NCBI GenBank assembly: GCA_963970005.1
Contig: CAXAMN010018891.1
Span: 756,847-820,846, forward strand
Direction of reading: 5' to 3'
DNA: 64,000 nt
From: Durusdinium trenchii
Taxonomy: Eukaryota > Sar > Dinophyceae > Suessiales > Symbiodiniaceae
The translations under genes were made by a program, and so were the position numbers. Below are positions 46,850-57,239 of the stretch, piece after piece. The notes under the pieces are model-generated. The model saw only the letters and a program-made list of their open reading frames with translations. It made no database searches and was not told where the DNA came from. The number at the start of each line of letters is the position of its first letter. Within the stretch, counting starts at the first letter, position 1.

Positions 46850-47310
46850 ATGGACTGGATAGACGACTGGGATAATCATATTGTTGATCTAGCCTATGAG
46901 GCTTATGTAGTCACCAGACATGCCAGAAGAGATACATCAGCAATAGCAATGGAAAGCAGTCACGGGCTTCCTATGTGGATACCATAGGATGATTGGTGTG
47001 ACACCACAGAGCTAAGAGAAAGAGGACCAGCGTTGAGAAATGTTGCCTGAATGATCCTGAATGTGTCGGATATTATGTGCCAAATTCTTTGCAATTCAAC
47101 ATGTTTCACGAACCTTTCACAGACCTATTACCTAAAGAACATATCTATGGTTGGCAAATGCCATATGCTGCAGGGGAAGCAAGATTTTTCATGAGCACAA
47201 GGGACGATTTTTTTGTTGGACCCTATGATCTTTCGGGAAGGGTTAACAAAGCAACGATCAATGACCTAATAAACTGGAAGGTAAAGCAGCTGTGCGCAAG
47301 AGAGCCTTAG
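46850..47310 (+). pseudogene. Broken coding relic, unknown protein
   Basis: Starts with ATG at 46850 (DWIDDWDNHIVDLAYEAYVV), meets an in-frame TAG near 46985, then continues coding-like. It changes frame near 47047 and reads on as PECVGYYVPNSLQFNMFHEP and FMSTRDDFFVGPYDLSGRVN to a TAG at 47310. A/T-rich third positions set it apart from the host genes in this window, which suggests foreign origin (mobile element or virus-derived). The family was not recognised, so origin is not claimed. Confidence 0.5.
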
Positions 47311-47580
47311 ACAGGGACTTGCTGAAGGCCAATGATCCACCAGGCGCAGGTGTACGGCATTCCAAGAAAATCTCGAGACTTCACTTTCCAAAAGCAGCAA
47401 CAAAAGAGTTTTATGTTCTTTTTCTGTAGCGTCCGTCTCATGCAATTTCTAGGTTTCAGGGCTATGGCTATGACTTCTAAGATCTTCTGAGCATATCCTG
47501 ACTGTAGGAAACGACTGGTCGCTGGGCGCTTATGAGCCATGCTGAAAACCTTGATAGATTCCTATGTCGTAAGAACTGCC

Positions 47581-47790
47581 TTACGGGAAAACTTACGCAG
47601 CGCTTACGCGACCGCAGTTTCAGCTTACGCGGGGGTGTTGCTTACGCCGCTGCTTACGCCACCTTACGCCATTGCAGGCTTTGCTTACGCAGCATCGATA
47701 TGACATAACCTGGAAATGTCTGGCTTACGCCAAAGCTTACGCAGAGCTTACGCGACCGCAGTTTTAGCTTACGCGGGGGGAGGTTTTCAG
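47581..47790. repeat. TTACGC-motif cluster
   Basis: Eleven TTACGC hexamers, mostly GCTTACGC, lie within about 200 bases at irregular spacing. A longer unit, CTTACGCGACCGCAGTTT, followed by AGCTTACGCGG, occurs twice (about 47600 and 47748). Confidence 0.85.
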
Positions 47791-48379
47791 CGTGGCTCTT
47801 ATGGCGTCCGAATTGATAAAGATGGTGACTTGAATGGTCTGTCAAGGTCTCCAGCAAGCCCAGAAAACGGGACCAAACCGGCCGATGCCGAATCCAAATT
47901 TTTGCGGGCTTTGCTGTGCACTGACGTGCCAGAACAGCCTAGCTTTTCGGAAACTTACGACGTTGAGTGCAGCCCTATACACGTTAAACTCTCGAAATGA
48001 CTTTAACTTGCCGACATATCTTCCCCCTCAACTTCCAAGAAGCTCGCTTTTGGAAGCTCAATTTGCAGCTCTGAGCTTATATATTTGAGCATTTCAAGCT
48101 CATGAGCTCAGGCCATGATGAAAATCAACATCTTTCAGAACTTCATGTCCCAAAACAATCCAAGGCCATATTAGCAACTTTGCTGCTCCAAAGTTATACA
48201 GTGCTTTAATTTGCAAGTGTCCGATATTGTGTGGGATGCATCTCCCGTGAGTAAAAGCCAGTTACTTTCAAGTACTACTCATGTTAAACCCAACGCATGG
48301 TCTTCCGCAAGGATGAGATATTGAAACACCAACCTTGTCAGTCTAGGCATGTGAACATAAGTTGTCCAGGTCTTTATCA

Positions 48380-48780
48380 CCACTTTGCCTTCGACCTTGA
48401 TGATGGTCGTGTTGGTGGTCAAACAACTTTGCTAGAATCAGGTTTTAACTACCGGTTCAGAGCAAAGTAGAACTTTGATGAGAAGACAAAACAAGGAGTT
48501 CATCGAGAACTACGCTCCTGTGGACCTAAGGCTCCATTGTTAACGGTGCGTCGATAGACAAATTTGTTCTCGCTTCCTCAATCAGCGATGAGAAACTTCC
48601 AACCACTTTTCTTCAGCAGGTGTATTCACACCACGGTCCTGGAATTTGGGCAACTTTGTCTACGATGTCGACTTGGATGATGCATTCGTGCAACATGCTC
48701 CAAGACAAATTCATGAGCATCTAGTGGACGATGAGGGTAGATATGAGACATGGTATACACCATGCCTGCCTGCATCCTGA
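48380..48780 (+). pseudogene. Possible copia reverse-transcriptase relic
   Basis: Plus-strand pieces in shifting frames read EFIENYAPVDLRL and then FVYDVDLDDAFVQHAP. They resemble the copia RT stretch that precedes and contains the first catalytic Asp (DV-x-x-AF). Stops and frame changes show it is dead. The resemblance is by eye over about 30 residues. Confidence 0.28.
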
Positions 48781-48784
48781 ATGC

Positions 48785-49740
48785 AGGTTCAGTTGGCTAC
48801 GCACATACAAGAGCAAGTTGAACATGTTGAAGACCGAGTTGTTCTTTTCCCTCTCAAAGGTAAGCAATTGACAATTGCTCAGTCCTCTTTCAAGCCTTCA
48901 GCAGCCCAGATTCATGTGGGGGGTGGTGTACAGCACTCATGAAAAAAACATATGAGGATTTCTCGCGACCCAACTCCACGTCAACCAGGTCCTTTAAGAG
49001 TCATTCAGGATTTGTGGTTGATAATGTCGAGGAGGCAATGGCAAACATTCGTACAATTGTCACAGCACTGTCGAATTGGACCCGCCTTTTGCCAAGGGAT
49101 ATCAAATCTATTTCTGAGAAGATGTCTGTATCTGCATCTTAGCAACACCAAGAGTGTTCACCTTTTGTGTTCTTTTTTGCAGACACCAAGAGTGCTCACT
49201 TGTGTCGACACGAAGAGTTCTCTTAGCAAGCATGAGGCAAACAGGCCATGGAAGGCCCGTGGACCCGGTGGACCTGCTGTCACGGAACTAAAGCAAGATC
49301 AGGAAGGAAAACAACATAGAGAAAAACACTAAAAAACAAACATATACTGTATATTATATCAAGGCAATGCTCATGATTGGCCTGTCTTCTGCATGGAGAG
49401 TTCTTTGCACTACTATTGAGCCAGTTTGGAGAATTGTGATGCAACTGCGCAACTAAACCCTTGGAGAGTTGTTCATTTGCTGGCTGTCTGTGGCCTGTGG
49501 GTTTGTTCCTTTGACATGGTGCCTGGGCACTGATTGTTTGCCTCTTGCAATGTGACCGCCGCCAATATAACGATTATAACGCAAGTAACGCAAGTAGTCT
49601 GGATCCTGCCGGGTGGACAGTTCAAGACTCGAGACGTGCAGACTTGTGCACGTGGGAAGGGACTTCTTGACAAGGATCCCGACAAGTGAACCTTTTGCGA
49701 ATGGAATCCTCTTGTTATTTTTAATCTGGGTGGTCAAAAT
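48785..49740. other. Spacer
   Basis: A 67-codon plus frame at 48939-49142 (NVEEAMANIRTIVTALSNWT) is coding-like but isolated. Nothing else could be supported. Confidence 0.35.
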
Positions 49741-49770
49741 CCGGGACGAGTACGGCCTACATCTTGGTTC

Positions 49771-49880
49771 CAGACCGTGAGGTCCTCAGCCATCGGACTT
49801 CGCCCAGGCTAAGCACTTGATCCAAACCACCCGATAGGTCAGTTGTGAAGGAACTTCCGAGTACACGCCATTTTCACATC
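49771..49880. repeat. Duplicated 120-bp block (copy 2)
   Basis: Partner of 38953-39070, starting TTCCAGACCGTGAGGTCCTC. Here it lies directly next to copy 2 of the larger duplicated segment. In copy 1 about 3.6 kb separates the two. Confidence 0.7.
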
Positions 49881-49929
49881 GTGTTTGGATGTTTTGGTAT
49901 ATGAGATTCTCAGGAGGCAGGTGGCAAAC

Positions 49930-51190
49930 TGTTGAACACAAGTTGGAATCACCACCAGTCAAGAGCTGAGCAAGGCTGATGTTGGAAACTCTTGGCAATT
50001 CTGAAAATAAGCTGAGCAGAAAGAACAAGTTGAGCAGTTTGCCAGTATGAATATCATAAACACACAAAAAGGCGCACCAAAAACAGCCTGCCAGAGGTGG
50101 CACGGCAACAAGGCAAAGTGTTCAAAGTCCTACGTTGCCCCGAGGCCCTGGAACGAATAGCATTTCCGTAATCCTCAGAAACACTCTGGTCAAAAACATG
50201 GTAACACGGTTTTTTGAAGTGGGTTAGAAGGATCAACCGAACATCTGAAAAATTTCACTACTTACATGCTGATTTGTTGGCAAAATGGGTCACGGCTGAA
50301 ACAGAACGTCTACGTAATTCTTTCAGTGCGTGAAAACATGGCAGAGAGATGTCCAGTGTTTCCCGAGTTGTCCACAACTGAAAACAGTACCTCAAGTTCT
50401 TTACAAACAATATTCAATATTTGGGGGCATCAAACATTGTGGACAACGAACACCGAAGTACCTTCTCAGCCAATTGCCCTTTGCATTTAATCCTCAAAAC
50501 CATGCTGTGCCCAACTGCAGCGGACGCTCTTCATCCGTGCGAGTGTCGTGCGCATCCACCGTCCCACCAAAGATATGACAGATAGTTGCCATGCGCGATT
50601 AAGTCTTTGGTGCAGCGGTTCATTTACCAAGAACTACCGAGACCTGGAAGTACTCCATACGTATATATATATATAACTAATTAATAGTAATCCAACGAAA
50701 AATGGCTAGATTTAGGCAATGTATGACAACATGTAAAAACATATTTGGCCATAAAGGTCCGAGTCATCTTTACGCAAAACAAAACCTAACGACAGTTTGT
50801 CCAAACATAAAATGGAATTACACGCGCAACATTTGGAGTACTCCAGGCACTCACCGCAAGGAAACTGTCGATCACTCTTGGAGTGCGACCAGCGCCTCTC
50901 GGAAAAACATTTTGCCTTTGGCACCGTCGTTGGTGGATTTTGCACTTGCAAACAGCATGAGTGCAGGGGTAATACTCGCTTCAATCGTTTCCCAGTCCTT
51001 CTCATCAGATCCAAGTTCATGGGCCACTGAAGATATGAGAGCACAAAGTGCATCAAAGTGCTGCGCCTGCCACGAAATCTGCACTGTGAGGTTCACAAAA
51101 TGCCGCGCCTGCCACGAAATCTTCACTTCGAGGTTCACAAAGTGCTGCGCCTGCCACAAAGTTTGCATCAAAATACCACATTGGAACAAT
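49930..51190 (-). CDS. Duplicated gene segment, copy 2
   Basis: Same order of conserved blocks as 42655-43800. About 51060-50872 reads HELGSDEKDWETIEASITPA then LMLFASAKST ... FFREALVALQE and TGA. 50528-50462 reads ASAAVGHSMVLRIKCKGQLA up to a GTACTT donor. About 50011-49946 starts after a TTTCTGCTCAG acceptor and reads FSELPRVSNISLAQLLTGGD. The first block carries a 42-base tandem repeat at its 5' side. The stop before the other two blocks means either that two genes are involved or that the first block is spliced differently. Function unknown. Confidence 0.45.
51055..51170. repeat. 42-bp tandem repeat, 2.7 copies
   Basis: Units at 51055-51096, 51097-51138 and a partial one at 51139-51170, each containing CGCCTGCCACGAAATCT. 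The 42-base period is 14 codons, so it stays open in several frames on both strands. It abuts the DEKDWETIEASI exon block. Confidence 0.85.
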
Positions 51191-51199
51191 TTGACCGCA

Positions 51200-51990
51200 G
51201 CTGCAATATATCGTTGCTTGCAGGACGGCTCATTGAAAAATCACATGGTTGATGTAGCCTTATCTTGAGGGCTTGCGCTGAAAATGACAGTCCCGCTGCC
51301 AGAAATGTGGAAAACACGTTGGTTGGCTGTGCTGCAACTGCCGGCTCTGCGCTCCTCCCTTCATGGAGTCCTTCAAGAATGTTTGTGCCTTACGTTGCTG
51401 CAACTGCTCATCCAATGATGCAACATGATGCAACGTAGAGCCGTAGAGGGTGGCTTGCAGCCCCACTGGATTTACCCGATTCGCGTAGCATTGCCTAGTG
51501 CCTAGTGCTGGCACGGCTGCTCCATGAAGTCGGTTCCTAATCATCAACCCTTGTCTGTGAGACTAGGGTTCAAGCTGCTTTAAGCATCCTGACGGGCCAC
51601 CACCCTTGGCGCCCCACACAGAAGCTGTACCAACAAGCTACATTGGGGGTATGGTTCAACAGACTCCTTTCTCTGACAACAGCAAGAGCTTCAGGCATAG
51701 GCTCCGGGAGAGTGAGTTCACTTGAGTTTCTGCTGATCTCTGTGCTGCAGCTACTGCAGCTGTAGCAAATCGACCCAGCGCACGTTGTCTGCTCACTTTT
51801 CCGGCGCTCCCTGTGCTGGACAGCAGGGCAAATCGAAGCTCTGGGCATTGTCCTTGAAAAGAGGTATGGACGCTCAAAACCCGGCGGGGCGCGTCTATTT
51901 TCCTTGAGCCAAAACAAGGGGTCGGACGGCTATGTACAATGCCTATATCCAAACACCCCTCCTAAGTTCGGTTGCCTTTACAACCAGAAC
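51200..51990. other. Region 3' of the copia element
   Basis: Minus-strand open frames at 51570-51952 directly follow the RNase H stop and may be the element's 3' region. No LTR could be recognised by eye, and no poly-purine tract was identified. Confidence 0.35.
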
Positions 51991-51993
51991 TTC

Positions 51994-52553
51994 TCATTCG
52001 ACTGCTTTCGCAGCTGCGCTCTTGCCGGTCTTGGCGAACTGGCCCAAAGCATGCATGTGCTTCCAACATGTCTCCGCGCTCAAGGGCTTGGTGCACAAAT
52101 CGGCAACGTTCTTGTCGGTGCCTACTGCAACCAGCTCGAACTCCTTTTCCTTGAGCTTCTGTTGGACCCACAAGTAGCGGGTTTGTACATGCCTTGTCTT
52201 GCCCAGCCCGCGTCGACTGCACATCCCTCTAGCTGCGCTAGAGTCTGAAAGAACCATGCAGTCTAGCTCAACTCCCCATTCTCGGAACATCTCTCGTATC
52301 CCGAGCACCGATGCCGTTGCCTTGACAATAGCATAGTACTCTGACTCGCCAGATGACAACGATATCGTCGTTTGCAGAGTTGATGAAGACTTTAAGGTAT
52401 GCTGCCCACACATCAAGATTAGTCCAGTGGTGGACTTTCTTGTGCGAACGCATCCAGCATGGTCGCTATCTGTGAAAGCTCGGATCTTTGTGTACATCCG
52501 TTGTGGCTTAAATTCCTGAACGACTCTGGGTTTGCTTAGCAGGTATCTGCCCT
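51994..52553 (-). pseudogene. Copia RNase H domain
   Basis: The copia frame resumes before 52497 as RYLLSKPRVVQEF and continues AFTDSDHAGC, SLSSGESEYYAI, VLSDSSAARG and DLCTKPLSAE. These are the four acidic positions expected of RNase H. The domain is complete to its stop at 51994. It is out of frame with the RT part. The joint near 52540 looks like a small deletion, because SWAK runs straight into GRYL where copia relatives usually have a few more residues. Confidence 0.85.
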
Positions 52554-54965
52554 TTTGCCCAGGAATCTTCGTCTGGAACGGACATAGATCTCGCCAATGT
52601 TTTCACAGCTTCACATAGATCTCCTCTGTCTAAACTCAAATAGGCTGCTCTCATCACTAGCGATCTGTAGATCTTCGCTTGTTCATGATTCAGAGGCGGC
52701 GTTTCAATGAACGCCTCTTCCCCCGTTTGCTTTGTCGATGGTGTGCTCACTTCTCGAGCGCCTTCTAGTTGCAATTGTTTCACGATGATCTCTGCGTGTC
52801 TGGGGTCGGCTTCGTATGTCAGCGTCCCTGTGGATTTGTTGTACTCTAAGATTCTGTTGAGCACGCTCATCACCGTGCCATCTGACTCTTCGGGTCCGAC
52901 GCATCCGTCGACACGAAACTCAAACTTCTTTGCCAAAATGGTGGCAATCCGCTCTTGTGCATCCTCATCTCCTAAAATCAGAAAATCGTCTCCATGCACA
53001 AGAAATCTCGCGTCTGATTGCGTGTCGTAGAATATTGATGGCCATGCTGTTCCAGCTTGAATGCCGTGTTCTTGAAGCAATTCGCTGTATGTTGCTTGCC
53101 AAATTGATGCTGCATCTTGCGTCCCGTACATCGTCTTAACAAGACGGGCACAATGACCAGGCGTCTCACCTCCTTCAGGCAATGTGCAATACACAGCTCC
53201 TTGAGAATCACCATAAAAATGAGCACGGCTTATGTCCAGCAACTTGAGCTTGAGCACTTTTCCACGTCGGCTGACTTTCATTGAAGTCATGAGCGAACAA
53301 AGTGCCTTGAGTGCCTCGAGTGGAGGCATCGCTGAGAAGCTCTCACATTCTGGAGCAGTCTGACCTGGCTTCTTAACTTCTCTAACCACCAAGCGACTTC
53401 GATAATTCTCTTTTGCGCTGTCTCCCTTGTTCTTGTCCACCCATTTCAAAGTGATAGGTGGCTTGCCGGTGGTCTGATAACATTCTTCAATTGGGACTTT
53501 GACGTAGATCTGTTGCTTGTGAACCCATCTCAGCTCTTCTTGCCTGGCGGCAAGAACTGCTTCTTTGCGCAAGGGAGCCCCAGTGACTGTGTCAAAATAC
53601 TCGGCTTGCTCATGATCTTCTGCTGGGGCATCGAACTTGTTGTTGGGTTCGTTCGTCTCTCCATCTGGGCTAGGTCCAGCTCCTTCAACTGATAGTTCAT
53701 TGAGCTCTCCACGCCATTGCAGTTCCTGTCTGATTGCGCGCAGGATCGCTGCCACCATGCGTGGAGGATACTTTTGCGCCTGCCTGGCTCTGCCGTTCAC
53801 CAAATGAACATGTCTGTGTCCTCCGTTGCATTGACCCGACAATGCAGCCGCGATTGCGACAGAGTTGGTGAGGTAGCGCGTCTCTTTGCGCACAAACCCT
53901 TCACCTTGTTGATCTGTCGCCTTCATGCCCCAGCGACACATCGGCCCTTCGACCTGAATCACTCTGGGGTCGTTGATCAACATCTGCATTTCGGGTTCCT
54001 TCCAGGAGCTGGCACCGTTCGGGTGTTCATGCAAGAAGATCCTCCCCTCATTCATCTGTTTGAGATAGCTTTTGCAAGCTACTCGGAGGTGTGTGAGTCC
54101 TTCTTGCCTGATTCGTTCGGTTTCTTCTGGGGTTCTTTTGTCCTTGCTAAGATTCTGCAGTGGTGAGAATGGTCCACAAGGTGGTGAGCCAATGAGGCAT
54201 ACCGGCTCGCGCCGATCCAAAAGTCTATTCATTGCTTCCTCATCGGCCTTCTTCGAAAGATCCCAATACTCTCCATTGGGCTTCTGCAACTCCATGTCAA
54301 TTGCAAATCCGGGGCTAAGACCAAATTGGTTCGCCCTCGAAGTGAAACGTTCTGGGTTGTAGATCTCAGCGACATGTGCCCTGCTTGCACCTAAATGAAG
54401 CATCTCGCGGCTCACATTCTTGCACTCTTCAAAACTGGCTTCTGGAAACATCTTTTCGTTGAGGAATGACGCCAACTCAAGATTGCAGATTGTCTCGATC
54501 ACCAGCTGTCGAACTGGCGCTGGCATGGGACTCTCGTCCACTTTCTCTTCCTGCTCTTTGGCAGGGCTCGCGACTGCGGCTTCGCCTTTCGAAGATGAAC
54601 TGGGTCCTCTCTCCAATTCGATCTCCCCCTCTCTCAAAGGTTCACCTCCATAGAGATCGTCGAGATCCCCTCCTCCGCGCTTCGAACCGCGCGTGGATTG
54701 AACCTTGGCTTTCTTGACGGTCGTATACTTTCCTTTCTTGGCTGGAGATTCATCCCCTGTTGCACCTTCCGCCGCACGAGACACTGGAGGGGTCGACCGA
54801 TCGACTGGATCGATTCGTCCCGTTCCTGAACCTGGAACCGGCTGACCCACGGGGTCAACTCGTTCCTGAGGTTGTCCAACGGCATCTGGTGCGCGCATCT
54901 CCTCTGCCTCATCGGGCACGTCGGCCAACGCTACTTTGGGAGCCGCTTTTGAGCCTTCAACACCC
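52508..54965 (-). pseudogene. Copia linker, methyltransferase-like domain and RT
   Basis: Residues are counted from 55075. 60-180: Pro/Glu/Lys-rich linker with GRIDPVDRSTPP. 240-450: methyltransferase-like domain (own entry). 520-720: reverse transcriptase, with LLDISRAHFYGDSQ (first catalytic Asp about 614), KTMYGTQDAASIWQ, and FLVHGDDFLILGDE (catalytic Asp pair in HGDD, where copia usually has VDD). 760-840: connection region with REVSTPSTKQ and AAYLSLDRGDLCEAVKTLAR. The frame is lost after EDSWAKG. The first 45 codons before APKVALADV belong to the wrong frame; the true upstream sequence is in the integrase frame. Confidence 0.87.
53726..54358 (-). other. Pro-Pro-Cys methyltransferase-like domain
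   Basis: Within the copia polyprotein, LSPGFAIDMELQ and VCLIGSPPCGPFSPLQNLS are followed by FLHEHPNGASSW. The Pro-Pro-Cys in a GxPPCxxFS context matches motif IV of cytosine-C5 methyltransferases. EHP would stand where those enzymes have ENV. A target-recognition domain and a clear SAM-binding FxGxG are not seen, so activity is doubtful. Confidence 0.6.
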
Positions 54966-55707
54966 TTTCCTTGCCCTCTTCGGTTGCCATCAACCGATTC
55001 TGCACCAAGGTCCTGCACTCCATCGAATGCGCCCTGGCTGGCAACCCAACCTGAATTGCTATGCGTCCAGGACATCCTGCTGTATAGTTTCCTTCCACGT
55101 CACGACGGGTGACGTAAAGGTTCCTTGGCCCGCTGTCTCGAGCCACCGGCTCAGGCATGAGCCTCCCTTCAGCTGCCGGAAGTTCGATCCGTACAGCGGC
55201 CACCTCAACGTCCTCTTCGGACTTCTGCCTCATCTTCCAGGGTGTTCCTTTGAAGAGCTCCACGTCGGCCCATCTTTCTTCAACCGTCAGCCTCTTCAAG
55301 CTGCCTCCTTTGATCACGCCTTCTTTCGTCATGACCAAAGCGTCTCCATTTCTTCCATGTGTACCAACGTACACTCCCATGTCCAGCTTCGGCGCCAAAT
55401 CAGATCTTCCTGAGACGTAGCTCTGGAGTGGTCTGAAGTGCACTCGCTCTCCAAAGACAACCAAAGGTCGCCTCCATCTCTTGCCTTTCAATCTCTCGTA
55501 TGGCGTACGTCCATCGGGCCCAACACGATAGCGCGAAATGAGGAAACATGCATGTCTGGCCAACCATGTCCAAATGGCGTGGCGGTCGGGAATACTCTTT
55601 CCCAACTTCTCCTCCAATGCGCTCTTCATGGCCCTGCATAGCCTCTTCGTTTCCTTCACAGCGGATTCAACGCTCCCTGTGGATGGCTTGTCTCCGGTCT
55701 TCCCCCC
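54931..55707 (-). pseudogene. Copia integrase, C-terminal part
   Basis: Reads KTGDKPSTGSVESAVKETKR, with the Glu of the DDE triad in GSVESAVKE. It continues HAIWTWLARHACFLISRYRV, TPYERLKGKRWRRPLVVFGE and KLDMGVYVGTHGRNGDALV (the GKR and following conserved region of copia integrases), then a Cys/His stretch YTAGCPG ... HSMECRTLV. The frame closes at 54931. It is out of frame with the upstream integrase half because of a short G run. Confidence 0.85.
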
Positions 55708-56113
55708 TCGAGAGAAAGTTCTACTTTTGCTGCCGCCTTGACGCTGTCCTTGAGCGCCTTGATTGAAACTTCGTTGTCGCTCTTCAAAATGATCCTTTTG
55801 TATCCCATCTCGTCCAAACAGGACAAAACAAAGTTCGTGGTCAAAACGTCGGCTCCTTTCGCCGGAATGGTGGATGCCCAAAGCATCCCGGTGCTCTCAT
55901 CTTTCACCTGCAGATTTGGAAGTTCTCCTTCCGTGCCTCTGCCTTCGCCCCCGAAATAAAAATAATCCAGAGACACTGTGGGCAATCCTCTGTCTTCTGG
56001 ACTTGGGGTCGCCTTGTGCTGCTCGTGCAGCCCTCTAGCGCGGATGCAATGTCCGCACCAGGTGCGATGGATTGCGTGTCCAATCGCCTCATGCTCCTCG
56101 ATCTCCTCTGCAC
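55656..56113 (-). pseudogene. Copia integrase, zinc finger and first core half
   Basis: Reads HEAIGHAIHRTWCGHCIRAR, an HHCC-type finger (His pair then CxxC), followed by TVSLDYFYFGGE (first catalytic Asp) and IILKSDNEVSIKAL (second Asp, SDNE context). The frame fails at a run of six Gs (minus strand; 55702-55707). One extra G would restore the frame of the downstream half. The left side is cut by the 56119-57765 element after CAEEIEE. Confidence 0.85.
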
Positions 56114-56790
56114 ACTAAGGGGCCCCCCTAGTTAGACTACTTGTAAGTATCCGATGTACGGTTTTAACTTAGTGTAACTATGGTTTTAACTTGTTGTAAC
56201 TTGGTGTAACTAAATTAAGTCTCACCGGTAGTTCTATGTAAGTTACATCTTAGATGGTTAGTTATAACTTAGTTGTAAGTAAGGACCACGGTAAGTTAAA
56301 AAAAAAAGTTACGGAAGTTAGTTTTTTATGTCTGAAAATCATCTTTTTTCACATGTCTGAAAAAATGATGCCCAGGACCTGTTTTTCCTATATTTTTAAT
56401 GAAAACATTGATTTTTTTGATGCTGTAAGCTCATGTAGTCGCTGACGTGGGTTTGCATAGAGGTTTCCGTGTTCCTTGTTTTTTGTGTTGTTGAGCAGGG
56501 AAGTTGTGTATACGGCAAGCCGCAGGAACCTGTTTTCTCTATTTTTGTATTGAAAGATCTGTTCATGCACTTGTTGACGTGAGTTTGCGTAGCTGTTTCC
56601 ACGACGTTGTTTGTTTTTCCTGTTTGTTGAGCAGGGATGTTGCGTATGCGGCAAGCCGCAGGAACCTTGCGGTCCCCGCACGCGGCCCAGCCGCACGTTC
56701 CAGCAACATCGCGGCTCTAGCATCAGCCCTTTGATTCCCAGAGGCTTTGGTACCGTCTTTACATCTGCCCAGGCCAAAAAATATACAAGT

Positions 56791-57180
56791 GGTATCCGGG
56801 TGGTATCCGCTGGTATCCGGGTGGTATCCGGTGCTATCCGTGTGGTATCCGGTGGTATCCGGGTGGTATCCGGTGGTATCCGGGTGGTATCCGGGCGGTA
56901 TCCGGTGGTATCCGGGTGGTATCCGGTGGTATCCGGGTGGTATCCGGGTGGTATCCGGTGGTATCCGGGTGGTATCCGGTGGTATCCGGGCGGTATCCGG
57001 CGGTATCCGGGTGGTATCCGGTGGTATCCGGGTGGTATCCGGTAGTATCCGGGCGGTATCCGGCGGTATCCGGGTGGAATCCGGTAGTATCCGGGCGGTA
57101 TCCGGCCGGTATCCGTTGGTATCCGGGTGGTATCCGGTGGTATCCGGTCGTATCTGGGTGGTATCCGGTGGTGTCTGGGT
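56791..57180. repeat. GGTATCCGG(G) minisatellite
   Basis: About 36 units alternating between GGTATCCGGGT (11 bp) and GGTATCCGGT (10 bp), a 21-bp higher-order period. Sporadic variants are GGTATCCGGC and GTAGTATCC. The 21-bp period is seven codons without stops, so all plus frames and one long minus frame are open. These are not taken as genes. Confidence 0.95.
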
Positions 57181-57239
57181 TTCCGATTTTGGATGTTTTG
57201 ATTTTGTACCTTAGAGAGGTATTAACCTGTTCTTTGTTT

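Larger units (their letters stand above)
51994..56117 (-). mobile_element. Decayed Ty1/copia-type retroelement, 5'-truncated
   Basis: Domain order on the minus strand is integrase zinc finger, integrase core, linker, methyltransferase-like domain, reverse transcriptase, RNase H. Integrase before RT is the copia order. The gag-protease part is missing because a 1.65-kb inverted-repeat element abuts the integrase at 56117, and the sequence beyond it does not resume the element. At least three frame changes (near 55702-55707, about 54940-54970 and about 52540) break the polyprotein, so this copy is probably inactive. Confidence 0.88.

Noticed and set aside
50998-51268. Cys-rich plus-strand reading with repeated CCACHEIC-like units
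   Set aside because: It is the antisense of the 42-bp repeat. Conservation between the two duplicated copies supports the minus strand instead.
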